Shown: piece by piece, positions 18,104-26,416 of the stretch
Position numbering within the stretch: the first letter of the stretch is position 1
How the letters are laid out: each line of letters starts with the position of its first letter
Source: Kitasatospora purpeofusca
GTDB lineage: Bacteria > Actinomycetota > Actinomycetes > Streptomycetales > Streptomycetaceae
Reading direction: 5' to 3'
DNA: 64,000 nt
Assembly: GCF_000718025.1 (NCBI RefSeq)
Contig: NZ_JODS01000027.1
Coordinates: forward strand, 1 to 64,000
The notes under the pieces: model-generated
Told to the model about the DNA's origin: nothing
The model's input: only the letters and a program-made list of their open reading frames with translations
Database searches by the model: none
Made by a program: the position numbers and the translations under genes

Positions 18104-18790
18104 CTAACCGGACGCGGCCGAGTAGCGGGCCGGGTCCGCGAGCGCGCTGCCGTCGAGGTGGGCAAGGAGGTCGCCGATGTCCGCGTGGACTTCGAGGGCG
18201 CCCGCCGCTCGCAGTGCCCGCTCGCCGAATCCCCCGGAGAGCACGGCCACGCACGCCACCTCCGCCCGGGCGGCGGCCTGCACGTCCCACGGGGTGTCGC
18301 CGACGAACAGCGCCTGCTCCGGTCCGGCGCCGGCCTTGGCGAGAGCGGCGTGGACCAGGTCGGGAGCGGGTTTGCTCGCGTCCACGTCGTCGGCACCGGT
18401 GGCGTGGTCGATCGCGTCGTCCGCGTCCAGCACCCGGCGCATCACCTCCAGGTCCCGGCCCGATGCGGAGGAGGCGAGGGTGATCGTCCAGCCGCGCCGC
18501 TTCAGCTGCCGAAGCAGTGCGTCGGCACCGTCGAAGGCCCGCAGGCGTGGCCAGAACCGCGCGAACAGTGCCTGGTGCGCCGCGGTGATCGCCTCGTCCT
18601 CGCCGTGGTCGCGGTCCTCGCCGAGCACGTGGTCCAGGAGCTGATCGCTGCCCATGCCGATCGCGCCGTGGATCCGGGCCATCGCCGGCGTGTGGCCGAA
18701 CTGCGCGAGCGCCTCGGTCCAGGCGATCGTGTGCCAGTAGTTGGTGTCCAGCAACGTGCCGTCGACATCGAACAGGGCCGCAGCCGGCAT
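18104..18790 (-). CDS. HAD-family phosphatase (beta-phosphoglucomutase/phosphoglycolate phosphatase-like)
   Basis: 228 residues. Motif 1 LFDVDGTLLDTNYWH with nucleophile Asp8, motif 2 TLASSASGRDLEVM, motif 3 DASKPAPDLVHAAL and motif 4 FVGDTPWDVQAAA are all present. The cap is the alpha-helical type between motifs 1 and 2. It should dephosphorylate a small phosphometabolite in the cytoplasm. ATG at 18790 with GGGAGG seven bases upstream; the much longer open frame has no homology. Confidence 0.9.
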   Translation of the reverse strand: MPAAALFDVDGTLLDTNYWHTIAWTEALAQFGHTPAMARIHGAIGMGSDQLLDHVLGEDRDHGEDEAITAAHQALFARFWPRLRAFDGADALLRQLKRRGWTITLASSASGRDLEVMRRVLDADDAIDHATGADDVDASKPAPDLVHAALAKAGAGPEQALFVGDTPWDVQAAARAEVACVAVLSGGFGERALRAAGALEVHADIGDLLAHLDGSALADPARYSAASG

Positions 18791-19245
18791 CGAAGCCTCC
18801 CTCGGTCTCGCCCGAACCGGCAGGTTCGCCCGATCGACCTTACGGGCCGCCGGCGCGACGCGCACGGCCACCGCGCGAGCCTTGCCGTGCGGAATCGGGC
18901 AAGGCCGCACCCGCACGGAAGCTGTCGACGTGCGGGTCCACGACGCGTTCGCCTCCGTGTTCGCCCTGTTCACCGACATCACGCGCCGCGGCGCACTGCT
19001 CCTGCTCGTCGTACCCCCGTCCTGACCTCGACGCCGGGAAGTGGCAGGCACCACGGTGACCTGCCTTGCACGGGTGCGAGGTGGTCGGCCTTCACCCGGC
19101 CGCCATCCGGACACCGGGCCGAAGGGCGATGCACGACCGGGCCTCGGTAACGGCAAGCCTCCGAACACCGTACAAGCCGCGGTGATCGTGCCGCACCCAC
19201 AGGTGGGCGGTCGGCCACGTCCTGCTGGTGGGCGCGGGGCGCCGG
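18791..19245. other. 455-bp gap with a degenerate copy of the repeat core
   Basis: No gene recognised. Around 19131-19150 the sequence CGATGCACGACCGGGCCTCG resembles the left end of the 103-bp repeat (CGATGCACGATCGGACCCTG) and may be a worn third leader copy. A plus-strand frame ending at 19025 (DAFASVFALFTDITRRGALL) could be the tail of a lost membrane protein. Confidence 0.3.
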
Positions 19246-20262
19246 TCAGGTCGGGCTCTGGGGAGGTCGGTGGTGCTCGTCCTCCTCGCCGACTTCGTCG
19301 TCGCTGTCCTGGTCGGTGAAGGTCACCTCGACCTGCTGTTCGGGGCGGCGTTCCTCCTGGCGGGCGATGGACGCCAGGACCTCCTCGTCCGGGCCCGTCA
19401 GCGGGGGCTGCAGGATGCTGCGCGGCCACAGGCTGCGGGTGAGCACCACGTTGGTCTCGGCCGCGTACACGGCGACCTGTGCGGTGAGGTACAGCCATGA
19501 CAGCAGGCCGATGACGGTGGCGAAGAACCCGTAGACCTGCCCGGCGTGGCGCAGCTCGTGGGCCACCAGGAGCGAGCCGAATGCCTGGAGGGCGGTGAAC
19601 AGCGGCCCGGCGATCGCGCAGCCGGGCCACAGGGCCCGGGTGGCGACGGTTGCCGGCGTGAGGACGCGGAAGCAGGCCAGGCACAGCGCGGCGTTCAGGA
19701 CGGCGGAGAGCAGCAGGGCGCCGACGCGGGCGGGCCGGCCGCCGAGGGTGGTGGCGACGAGGGCGGCTGCCGCGGTCGACAGGAGCACGCCGGCCGCGAG
19801 GACCGTGAACAGGAGAAGGCTGCGGGCCAGGCGGGGCCAGTAGCCGGGCCGCTTGACGCCAGGGACGTTCCAGACCTCGGCCATGGCGTGCTGCAGGACC
19901 TGTGCGACGCCCAGCGCCCCGTACAGCAGGCCGAGCGCACCGATGACCAGGGCCAGGGCGTTGCCCTGGAGGGAGTGGACGTTCTGGCGAATCTGGTCGC
20001 CGATGATCGGGAAGTCGGCGAGCGCGGAGTCCAGCACCGCCTGCTGGGCGCCCGGGTGATCCTGAAGGACGAACCCGAGCACGGTACTGAGCAGGAGCAG
20101 CAGCGGGATGAGGGCGACAAAGGCGTAGTAGGTGATGAGGGCCGCGAGGAGGCCGCCGCGGTCGTCGCCGTACTTGCGGACGACCGCGACCACGACGGCC
20201 ACCGGGCGGTGCCGCCGCTGGAAACCGTCCGCGCCGCGCAGGAGGCGTTCGATCGGATTCAT
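19246..20262 (-). CDS. YihY/virulence factor BrkB family membrane protein
   Basis: 338 residues with about six membrane helices. Family landmarks: GLLAALITYYAFVALIPLLL, NVHSLQGNALALVIGALGLL, LGVAQVLQHAMAEVWNVPG, and YGFFATVIGLLSWLYLTAQV near the end. The acidic tail (DQDSDDEVGEEDE) is cytoplasmic. Function in the family is unresolved; lipid or small-molecule transport has been suggested. ATG at 20262 with GAGGAG six bases upstream. A fragment of another BrkB gene lies 2.2 kb away (16926), so the region once held two. Confidence 0.9.
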   Translation of the reverse strand: MNPIERLLRGADGFQRRHRPVAVVVAVVRKYGDDRGGLLAALITYYAFVALIPLLLLLSTVLGFVLQDHPGAQQAVLDSALADFPIIGDQIRQNVHSLQGNALALVIGALGLLYGALGVAQVLQHAMAEVWNVPGVKRPGYWPRLARSLLLFTVLAAGVLLSTAAAALVATTLGGRPARVGALLLSAVLNAALCLACFRVLTPATVATRALWPGCAIAGPLFTALQAFGSLLVAHELRHAGQVYGFFATVIGLLSWLYLTAQVAVYAAETNVVLTRSLWPRSILQPPLTGPDEEVLASIARQEERRPEQQVEVTFTDQDSDDEVGEEDEHHRPPQSPT

Positions 20263-20394
20263 CCCCGCTCCTCTCCGGCTCCGCCCCTGCTCGCCCGGCC
20301 GCAGCGGCCGGGGCATCCGCTTGTCCGTCGTCTCGCAGGCGGGACGCCGAGACAGCCGACGTCGAACTCATCCCCTCCTCACCCCCGATGCAGG

Positions 20395-20416
20395 AATCAA
20401 GCATCACAAATCAAGC
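20395..20416. promoter_or_regulatory. paired AATCAAGC direct repeats, candidate operator
   Basis: AATCAAGC occurs at 20395-20402 and again at 20409-20416, 14 bp apart, between the divergent BrkB and HTH genes. This could be the binding site of the small HTH regulator. The spacing of 14 bp is not a full helical multiple, which weakens the case. Confidence 0.35.
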
Positions 20417-20451
20417 GTGACGAAACCGGAATCCGGGTTCATACTTGCGGT

Positions 20452-20820
20452 ATGTCGAGCGACGAGCGGGAGCCTCGGACGAGCTGGACGTTCCTGACGC
20501 AGCACGCCCGTGTCCTATTGATGATCTCGCGCAACGCGGATGTGCGCTTGCGGGATCTCGCGGTGATGTGCGGGGTGACGGAGCGGGCCGTCCAGGCGAT
20601 CGTCACCGATCTGGAGAGCGCCGGCTACCTGACCCGCTCCCGCCACGGCCGCCGCAACCACTACCACGTCGCGCGCGACACGTCCTTCCGCCATCCCGCC
20701 GAAGCCGGCCACGAGATCGCCGGTTTCCTTGACCTCTTCGCGGATCTCCGCCCCCACCACGGCAGCGCACCCGTTCCCGCCACCCATCCCGGTGATCACG
20801 ATGAACAGGACAACGACTGA
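20452..20820 (+). CDS. small winged-HTH transcriptional regulator (MarR/ArsR-like fold), probably leaderless
   Basis: 122 residues. After SWTFLTQHARVLLMI, the winged helix spans about 15-80 with recognition helix TERAVQAIVTDLESAGYL and wing SRHGRRNHYHV. Similar short regulators are common in Streptomycetaceae; the effector is unknown. The ATG at 20452 has no ribosome-binding site. A CATACT hexamer lies 10-12 bases upstream, so transcription may begin at the A of the ATG, giving a leaderless message. It is divergent from BrkB. Confidence 0.85.
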   Translation: MSSDEREPRTSWTFLTQHARVLLMISRNADVRLRDLAVMCGVTERAVQAIVTDLESAGYLTRSRHGRRNHYHVARDTSFRHPAEAGHEIAGFLDLFADLRPHHGSAPVPATHPGDHDEQDND

Positions 20821-20925
20821 CCCCCGGCCCCACCGCCCAGCTGTATGCACCGCTCCCGGCCGCTCCACGGCCGCTGGCCGCGGCGCCCCAGCCACGTCCG
20901 CCTCCGGGTGCAGGCGGTGAGAACC

Positions 20926-21333
20926 GTGAGCGCTCCGTCCGAGTTCCCCCGCCGGGACACCCGTCCCGGCGCCCCACTGCTGCGGGTCACCTCCACGACG
21001 ATCCCCGGCAGCGCAGCGATCATCCACGTGCACGGAGACGTCGACCAGGACACCCGCCGCGCCCTGGACGAAGCCCTGGCCAAAGCGATCGTCGACCGCC
21101 CGCCCCTGCTGGTGGTCGACCTCGCAGGCCTCGGCTTCTGCTACTCGGTCTGCCTCAACGCCCTGCTCTCCGCCCGCCGGGACGCGAACGCCGCAGGGAC
21201 GAGGATGGCACTGGCCGCCGTGACACCGCAGGCCCTGCGGGTCCTCAAGCTCACCGAAACCGACCGGCTCTTCACCCTCCACGACAGCGTCCACGCCGCG
21301 CTGGACGGCGAATCCGACCGGCCGACCGGGTGA
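20926..21333 (+). CDS. STAS-domain anti-sigma-factor antagonist-like protein
   Basis: 135 residues. STAS fold: IIHVHGDVDQDTRRALDEAL, PPLLVVDLAGLGFCYSVCLN, ALLSARRDANAAG, LRVLKLTETDRLF. In classic anti-anti-sigma factors the phosphorylated Ser lies in D-S-S-G-L; here the segment is CYSVCLN, so the Asp and Gly are replaced but one Ser remains. It may bind an RsbW-type kinase with altered control. GTG at 20926 chosen because homology begins there; the upstream extension is arginine-rich and unlikely. It follows the HTH gene by about 100 bases. Confidence 0.85.
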   Translation: MSAPSEFPRRDTRPGAPLLRVTSTTIPGSAAIIHVHGDVDQDTRRALDEALAKAIVDRPPLLVVDLAGLGFCYSVCLNALLSARRDANAAGTRMALAAVTPQALRVLKLTETDRLFTLHDSVHAALDGESDRPTG

Positions 21334-21342
21334 CCGATCACC

Positions 21343-21576
21343 ATGAACACCCTCTCGCGCTATGCGGTGACCCTGCCCGGGCAGCCCGGACGGCACGGCC
21401 CACCGGAAGTGATCATCGTGCACGCCACCGGTGAGACCACCGCAGACGGCCGACCGGTCTTCGCCGACACCGTCGGCACCTTCCGCGTCGAGATCACCGA
21501 CGGCATCGCCCGCCCTCTCGCCGTCCCCGCCGGCCGCAGCCGGCACACCTGCCTCCTCGCCCAGCTCCTGCCCTGA
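21343..21576 (+). CDS. small conserved-looking hypothetical protein (DUF6296-like)
   Basis: 77 residues, MNTLSRYAVTLPGQPGRHGP then EVIIVHATGETTADGRPVFADTVGTF. The pattern RY-x-x-TLPG, VIIVH and PVFADTVGTFRVEI resembles a small Streptomycetaceae family I associate, without certainty, with DUF6296. It starts nine bases after the STAS stop, so it is likely co-expressed with it. No catalytic or membrane features. Function unknown. Confidence 0.65.
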   Translation: MNTLSRYAVTLPGQPGRHGPPEVIIVHATGETTADGRPVFADTVGTFRVEITDGIARPLAVPAGRSRHTCLLAQLLP

Positions 21577-21961
21577 CCCCGTACAACGAGCCGGGCCCTC
21601 GGGCCGAGGCCGGCCAGGGACCTCGCCCGGAGAACCCGGCAAGCCCAACACCTGCCGGCCAACCGCAGCCGGCCTCGGTGACGATGTCCCGGGAGGTCGA
21701 CCCACTGACGGAACCTCACCGGAACGACGGCGGCTCCCACTCCGATGCCGATCACGCTCCGACAGTCACAGCGACCGGCTGCTTCCGGTGCCTCATCACT
21801 CTCCAGGTGCCACCGGCCGCGTCCGCATCGACCCCTGACCCGCACCGTCGAGCGAAACGAGCACCCCGTGGGATCCGGCTTCAGCATCAGCGCCGACCGC
21901 GAACGCGTCGGGGGTTCGTCACAGCCGCCGTCACCCTTTGCGGGCACCAACGGCGTGTTCG
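21577..21961. other. 385-bp gap before repeat copy 2
   Basis: No gene, hairpin or operator that I can support; only short overlapping frames without family features. The right end joins the 103-bp repeat. Confidence 0.4.
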
Positions 21962-22064
21962 CGGCTCCGGCCGATGCATGATCGGACCCTGGTTGATCGT
22001 ACGTAGAGATCCGACGGTGCCGGCAGGCGTCGGCCATGGGCGAGGAGCGGTATGAAGGTCGGGT
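21962..22064 (+). repeat. 103-bp direct repeat, copy 2
   Basis: Matches 16048-16150 with three substitutions. Here the last 13 bases are the start of the permease fragment (ATG at 22052). It includes the core CCGGCCGATGCATGAT at 21967-21982. The two copies are in direct orientation and bound a 5.9-kb segment. Confidence 0.92.
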
Positions 22065-22219
22065 TCGGGTGGAAGCTGCACGGGGACGGACGCGCACCGC
22101 AGCCAGGGGTCGTGGTGCGGCCGGACGAGCGGCTGTCCTGGGGTCGGACGGTCGGGCTCGGGGCGCAGCACGTAGTGGCCATGTTCGGGGCCACGTTCGT
22201 TGCACCGGCCGAAGCATGA
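22052..22219 (+). pseudogene. truncated 5' end of a uracil/xanthine permease gene
   Basis: 55 codons: MKVGFGWKLHGDGRAPQPG, then PDERLSWGRTVGLGAQHVVA and MFGATFVAP, then a stop (PAEA and TGA). The second half matches the intact permease at 26417 almost exactly in protein and closely in DNA; the first 20 residues differ. The break falls at a copy of the 16-base core (22205-22220, CCGGCCGAAGCATGAT). The fragment ends before the second helix, so it is non-functional. It probably marks the original chromosomal 5' end, cut off from its 3' part by the insertion to the right. Confidence 0.85.
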
Positions 22220-22220
22220 T
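22205..22220 (+). repeat. 16-base core repeat at the permease break point
   Basis: CCGGCCGAAGCATGAT differs by one base from the core in repeat copy 2 (21967-21982) and by two from that in copy 1 (16053-16068). It is the exact place where permease homology ends, which makes it a candidate recombination or attachment core. No integrase gene is visible in the window. Confidence 0.55.
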
Positions 22221-22284
22221 GAGACTGGCTGAGATGATACATGCTGGTACTGGTCAATCCGCGCCTTGATACGGGCCTGGATTG

Positions 22285-24327
22285 TCAGACGCTGCGAGCC
22301 GGCTCGGGAGTAGTGCTGGCGTTCGAGTCTTCGGTTTCGTCATCGATAAGCCCGTATGGGGGGCGGTCTTCGCTACGGCTGTAGCGGACGACGACGTCGT
22401 TCTCCACCAGGGGCGGGGGGCTGTTGTCGGCCACGATGAGCTGCGCGCTGGCTCCGCGATCAGCAAGCCAAGTGCCGAGGTGTTGGTAGAAGTCTCCGAT
22501 GCTGACCGCGTCCGCGATGACCGCGTCGAGCTGGCCGCCATGGCCGAGGTTCTTCTGCGGGCTGTCGATCATGAGGAAACCCGGGTGGGCGGCTCCACTC
22601 TCGACGGCGATCTCGAACACGGCGAGTTGCCAGGCGAGTGTCAAGAGGGTTCTCGCGCCAGACGATGCCTCGTGGTAGGACTCGCCGCGGACGAAGGGAG
22701 TGAGATCGTCATTGATTCGAGGCAGGCTGAGCTTGGGGTACTGCCAGGATCTGAGCAGGGTCCCGAACCGGTCGCTGACGCGTGCGATGACTGCGTGTCG
22801 ATCGAGGAAGGCATCTCCGAGGGCGCGGAGTTCGTCCCGGAGCGCCGTGAGCTGTCCTTCGAGCCGAGCGACGGCTGCGGTTCGTTTGGCGAGGCCTTCC
22901 TGAAGCTTTGCGGTGCTCCGGGACTGCTCAAAGCGGCGCAGAGCGTGCTCGCGCTGGCGGTGCAGGTCGTCTCGGGCGGCGAGGTAAGAGGAGACTGCCG
23001 GGGCTGTGGCTTCGTCGAGGGCCGCGGCGGCCTGTTCTTCCTTCATGCGTGCGTCCTCGGCCTGCAGCTTCAAGGTGTCGAGGGAGGTGTCGAGGTTCTC
23101 GATGTAGGCAGTGATCTCCTTGAGGCGGGCCTTGGTCGACCGGATCTCAGCTGCGACGTCGAGCTGGTCTTCCTGTGGTGCGCCGAGTCTTGCTGCGTCC
23201 CCGAGTGTCAGTTCGCCGTCAGCATTGCGCAGCTCGTGGCGGCAGAGGCTGCAATGGCCGTCCACAGCGGCCGGCGGGGTGGGGAGAAAGCTGAGGCAGG
23301 CGGGGCAGGTGGTGACGCGCAGGGGGTCGAACAGTTGCTTGGCCTGGGCAAGCATGCCGAGCTTCAGGAGGTCGTCTGCGTATTGTGCACGCAGCGGCAT
23401 CATGCGGGCGAGCTGGGTTTCGCGGTCGCGTACCACTGCGGCGGCCCGGCGAGCTTCCTGCGCGGCCTGATGGTGGTTGCGGCGCAGCCGGGTGGCGAAG
23501 TCGGTGGCGGCGCGGGCGTGCTGGTCGATCTCAGCCAGCTGGTTGTTGATTTCCGATAGCTCCTGCTCGGCGGGATGGTCAACGGACGGGTTGGTATCGA
23601 GGGCGGTGGGGTCCTGTTCGGCGACGAAGGCGCGGGCGGCGGACAGGTCGCTCTTGGCATGGTTGAGACGGGACTCGAGGGCCTGGATGCGGTTGCCGAG
23701 TTCGACGGCGCGGTCGTCGTGGACTCCGAAGACCACGTCGACGACCTGGCGCAGCTTGTGCTTGCGCATGCGGTCGTTTTCGAAGAGGAAGTTCTTGTCG
23801 GCGACGCGTTCGTTGGGCAGGAAGGCGAGCCACATGAGGTCGCGAAAGCTGAGCGGGTCGGTGCGGGATTCGCTCTGGGTGGGGGCTTCGCGAAGCTGGA
23901 CGCCTTCGAGGTTGCAGTGGCTCAAGAGCAGGGTCGAGAGGCTCTCCGGGGAGCCTGGGGGGTCCAGGCGCCTGGCTTCGGCGGGGCCGGGCCCTGGGGT
24001 GTCGATGGTGCCGCGTCGGATGTACGCGATCTTGGAGGGTTCTCCGACTGATCGCTCGATGACGTGGGGCTCGCCGGAAAGTTCGATTTCCAGGAGGCAG
24101 GAGCGGACCTTGCGGAGGATTTCCTGGTGCCGGGGATGGCGCTTGGCGCCGAGACCGTAGGCGATGAACTCCAGCACGGCGGTCTTGCCGGAGCTGAACG
24201 CGCCGGCGACTACGGAGAGGTTCCGGATACGACCGTCGACGGTGAAGTCGACGTCGTAGGTCCGGTCGATGCCGGCCAGACGCAACCGGCGGATGCGGAT
24301 GCCCTGCGGAGTCTGCACGGAGGTCAC
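22285..24327 (-). CDS. SMC/Rad50-like ABC ATPase of a three-gene (ABC-3C-like) conflict system
   Basis: 680 residues. Walker A GAFSSGKT (42-49, Lys48) lies in VVAGAFSSGKTAVLEFI. Two coiled-coil arms (about 205-335 and 375-505) flank a zinc ribbon with CPAC (341-344) and CSLC (359-362), recalling the Rad50 zinc hook. The signature region is SSGAR (555-559) and Walker B is FLMIDSP (584-590, Asp588). Such ATPases dimerise on DNA and drive a partner effector. The GTG start overlaps the stop of the middle gene by four bases (GTGA). Base composition is visibly less GC-rich than the flanks, a sign of transfer. An SbcC-type repair ATPase is the alternative, but the neighbours argue against it. Confidence 0.88.
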   Translation of the reverse strand: MTSVQTPQGIRIRRLRLAGIDRTYDVDFTVDGRIRNLSVVAGAFSSGKTAVLEFIAYGLGAKRHPRHQEILRKVRSCLLEIELSGEPHVIERSVGEPSKIAYIRRGTIDTPGPGPAEARRLDPPGSPESLSTLLLSHCNLEGVQLREAPTQSESRTDPLSFRDLMWLAFLPNERVADKNFLFENDRMRKHKLRQVVDVVFGVHDDRAVELGNRIQALESRLNHAKSDLSAARAFVAEQDPTALDTNPSVDHPAEQELSEINNQLAEIDQHARAATDFATRLRRNHHQAAQEARRAAAVVRDRETQLARMMPLRAQYADDLLKLGMLAQAKQLFDPLRVTTCPACLSFLPTPPAAVDGHCSLCRHELRNADGELTLGDAARLGAPQEDQLDVAAEIRSTKARLKEITAYIENLDTSLDTLKLQAEDARMKEEQAAAALDEATAPAVSSYLAARDDLHRQREHALRRFEQSRSTAKLQEGLAKRTAAVARLEGQLTALRDELRALGDAFLDRHAVIARVSDRFGTLLRSWQYPKLSLPRINDDLTPFVRGESYHEASSGARTLLTLAWQLAVFEIAVESGAAHPGFLMIDSPQKNLGHGGQLDAVIADAVSIGDFYQHLGTWLADRGASAQLIVADNSPPPLVENDVVVRYSRSEDRPPYGLIDDETEDSNASTTPEPARSV

Positions 24328-24911
24328 TCTCCCCAGGGGGTCTCGAGATCAAAGGCGGGGACCGGTCCGGTGCCGAGGATGCCCAGGAGGGCTGCGGCTG
24401 GGCCGTCGTGTCCCGCCGGGCGGAGCCACTGCGTGGTCTGGTCGCGCAGGGCCTTGTCGCTGAGCCTGCGCAGGCGGCGGACGACGATGCTGGCTGCTGT
24501 GCTGAACGAGGTCGCGTAGGTGGCGGTGAAGTGGCTGCTCAGGGTGCGTCCCGTGTCAGTGATCGCGTAGCTGAGGGCCTTCTCGTGGTTGCGGACCTCG
24601 CAGCAGCCGTAGGCGACGAGCAGGGCTAGGTCGTGCTGGATGCGTTCGCGGCGGCTGGTGAACCGCTGGGAGGAGGAGGCGTAAGCCAGGACTTGGGGGT
24701 CGAAGCCGGCGAGGCGGAGTCTCCCAGCGTCGCGGTCGTTGGCGGGTACGACGAGGAACGGGTTGGCGGAGAGGAAGTCGTAGTACCCGATACGTTCCAG
24801 ACTGGCGCCGTGCAGATCGTGGTCGGCGACGGCGTCGAGGAGCAGGAGAAGCTGGGCGAGTCGGAACTGCACCTCGTCCTCCGGCATGATGACCGGGCGG
24901 TGGGTCTGCAT
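24324..24911 (-). CDS. middle component of the three-gene ABC system
   Basis: 195 residues, mostly helical, no membrane segment. It starts MQTHRPVIMPEDEVQFRLAQ and contains an HTH-like stretch (RFTSRRERIQHDLALLVAYG, then CEVRNHEKALSYAITDTGR) typical of a winged helix with wing. Size, position directly before and overlapping the ATPase gene, and this layout match the MC component described for ABC three-component systems. I infer it bridges the ATPase and the nuclease, perhaps sensing DNA. ATG at 24911 is preceded by AGGAG. I know no enzymatic motif in it. Confidence 0.7.
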   Translation of the reverse strand: MQTHRPVIMPEDEVQFRLAQLLLLLDAVADHDLHGASLERIGYYDFLSANPFLVVPANDRDAGRLRLAGFDPQVLAYASSSQRFTSRRERIQHDLALLVAYGCCEVRNHEKALSYAITDTGRTLSSHFTATYATSFSTAASIVVRRLRRLSDKALRDQTTQWLRPAGHDGPAAALLGILGTGPVPAFDLETPWGE

Positions 24912-24947
24912 GGACTCGCTCCTCTCGTGTGTGGGGCTGGCCGAGCG

Positions 24948-25931
24948 TCAGGTGTCTTGATGGGTGGCGGCGATCTCGCGCCAGTGTTTGACCCAGCCGG
25001 CCTTGCGGTTGTCCACGAGGCGATGGACCAGGCCCCAGGCGTGGACGACCTCCAGACGGAGGACCTTGGGCAGGCGTTCGTGCTCGCTGCGTACTTCGCG
25101 CCAGACTCTGCGGTGGAGGGCGGGGAGGGTTCCCTCGGTGGCGCAGTCGTTGAACTGCATCTCCCACAGGCCGTGCAGAGTGGCGTTGGCGGAACTGAGC
25201 GCGGCGATCTCAGTGGGGACCGCCTTGTGGGCGATCTCGCGAGCGACGAGGTCGGCGTTGAAGAACTGGCGCTTCGCGGAGTCGAGCTCGACGTGGCCGG
25301 CCTCGGCCATCTGCCGGACGAACAGTGCGGAGTCGAGCGCTGCCGCGGCCTCTTCCTCGACTTCCATCACAAGCCGAAGTTGCTCCTGCTGCGGCGCCGG
25401 GGTGAAGGGCTCGTAGTAGACGCGGCGTACCTGGTCCCCCTCAGGGGCGTGAAGGGCCACCCGCAGAGCAGTCTCGTCCCACAGTTCGATGACGAGCCCG
25501 TGTGCCTTCTCCTGCTGCTTCTTCCACCGGTCCCACCATTTCGCGGTGGGACCGTCCATGCTGGAGGGGATGCACAGCACCCATATCTCCACTGTGTGTC
25601 CCTGCGCCTCCGCGGCTTTGAGGACGGATGCGAAGGACTCCCGGATCGTCCGTTGATGGCCCGCCGCAGTGACCGGGAAGAAGTACTTGGACTGCCACAC
25701 GGCGATCGCTCCACCGAGGTTGCCGGCGAAGGCGTCGACTCCCCAGTCGCCTGGATTGGCTGCGATCATGCGGACGCCCGGCTTGGTGGCGGCGGCCAGC
25801 TCGGCGATCATCGTCTCGAAGTCGTCGCGCGCGCCGCCTGCGCTGCCGGTCCGCACATGGTGAGTTGCGAAGCTGATCGGCGGAACGCCAGCTGCGACGG
25901 CTACCGCTTGCTTGGTCACGGTCACCCCCAC
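24948..25931 (-). CDS. Mrr-like restriction endonuclease-fold effector
   Basis: 327 residues. The N-terminal domain has DDFETMIAEL, then GDWGVDAFAG (Asp66) and IAVWQSKYFF, giving a D-x13-QxK pattern (Asp66, Gln80, Lys82) as in Mrr-type PD-(D/E)xK nucleases. The strand and helix that follow (VEIWVLCIPSS, ELWDETALRVALHA) also occur in conflict-system nucleases. The C-terminal half is helical and could bind the middle component. It would cut invading DNA when the ATPase detects it. It is the first gene of the operon, 36 bases before the middle gene. The GTG at 25931 lacks a clear ribosome site; several in-frame GTGs nearby are alternatives. Confidence 0.72.
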   Translation of the reverse strand: MGVTVTKQAVAVAAGVPPISFATHHVRTGSAGGARDDFETMIAELAAATKPGVRMIAANPGDWGVDAFAGNLGGAIAVWQSKYFFPVTAAGHQRTIRESFASVLKAAEAQGHTVEIWVLCIPSSMDGPTAKWWDRWKKQQEKAHGLVIELWDETALRVALHAPEGDQVRRVYYEPFTPAPQQEQLRLVMEVEEEAAAALDSALFVRQMAEAGHVELDSAKRQFFNADLVAREIAHKAVPTEIAALSSANATLHGLWEMQFNDCATEGTLPALHRRVWREVRSEHERLPKVLRLEVVHAWGLVHRLVDNRKAGWVKHWREIAATHQDT

Positions 25932-26416
25932 GTTCGACCAGACCGAACCCCGCCCACGCCGGAGCCAACGGTGCCTGATTCACGACACACAGTAAAGACC
26001 GCGATCGTATCGTCCGCAATTCAACCGATCAAGAGGCGGACCAGACCCGTGCTTCCGGTTGGCCCCGGGATCAGTAGCTGACTGGTCCCGGCTCTCGGTC
26101 GCAGCCAAGCCGCACAGTAGTGGATTCGGCGCAAGTCGCTGTCGGGGTTGGTCTGACTGCCTTGGGCTGATTGCGAAGCGCTATGGCGCTGGCAGTCGAG
26201 CCTCCGATCAAGAGCCCCCAAACCCCCGACATGCCGATCACCGCTTCTGATCTGTAGACATCTGGATGGCTTCACCCAGCCCTTGCGTCGTGGCGAGACG
26301 TGTGAGGCTGTCGATGTCTTGGCCATAGTGGGATCGGCGGACCCGGTCTCAGGCCGACGGTCCGATGGTGGTTCTGGGCTGCGTCCACGGGCACGTTGCC
26401 GTGTAAAGGGAGAGCA
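25932..26416. promoter_or_regulatory. 485-bp divergent region between defence operon and permease gene
   Basis: Less GC-rich than the flanks. It must hold the promoter for the defence operon on the minus strand (AT-rich patch 25990-26030) and that of the permease on the plus strand. No recognisable gene; a minus-strand frame MAKTSTASHVSPRRKGWVKP has no context. It does not resemble the leader found in the 103-bp repeats. Confidence 0.4.

Larger units (their letters stand above)
22205..26416. mobile_element. defence island inserted in the 5' part of a permease gene
   Basis: The segment lies between a broken permease 5' end (ending at 22219) and an intact permease gene (start 26417) with a different leader and different first codons. 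It carries only the three-gene ABC operon and some non-coding DNA. No integrase or transposase is seen. The simplest reading is an insertion that supplied a replacement 5' end and promoter. Right boundary is approximate. Confidence 0.55.
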
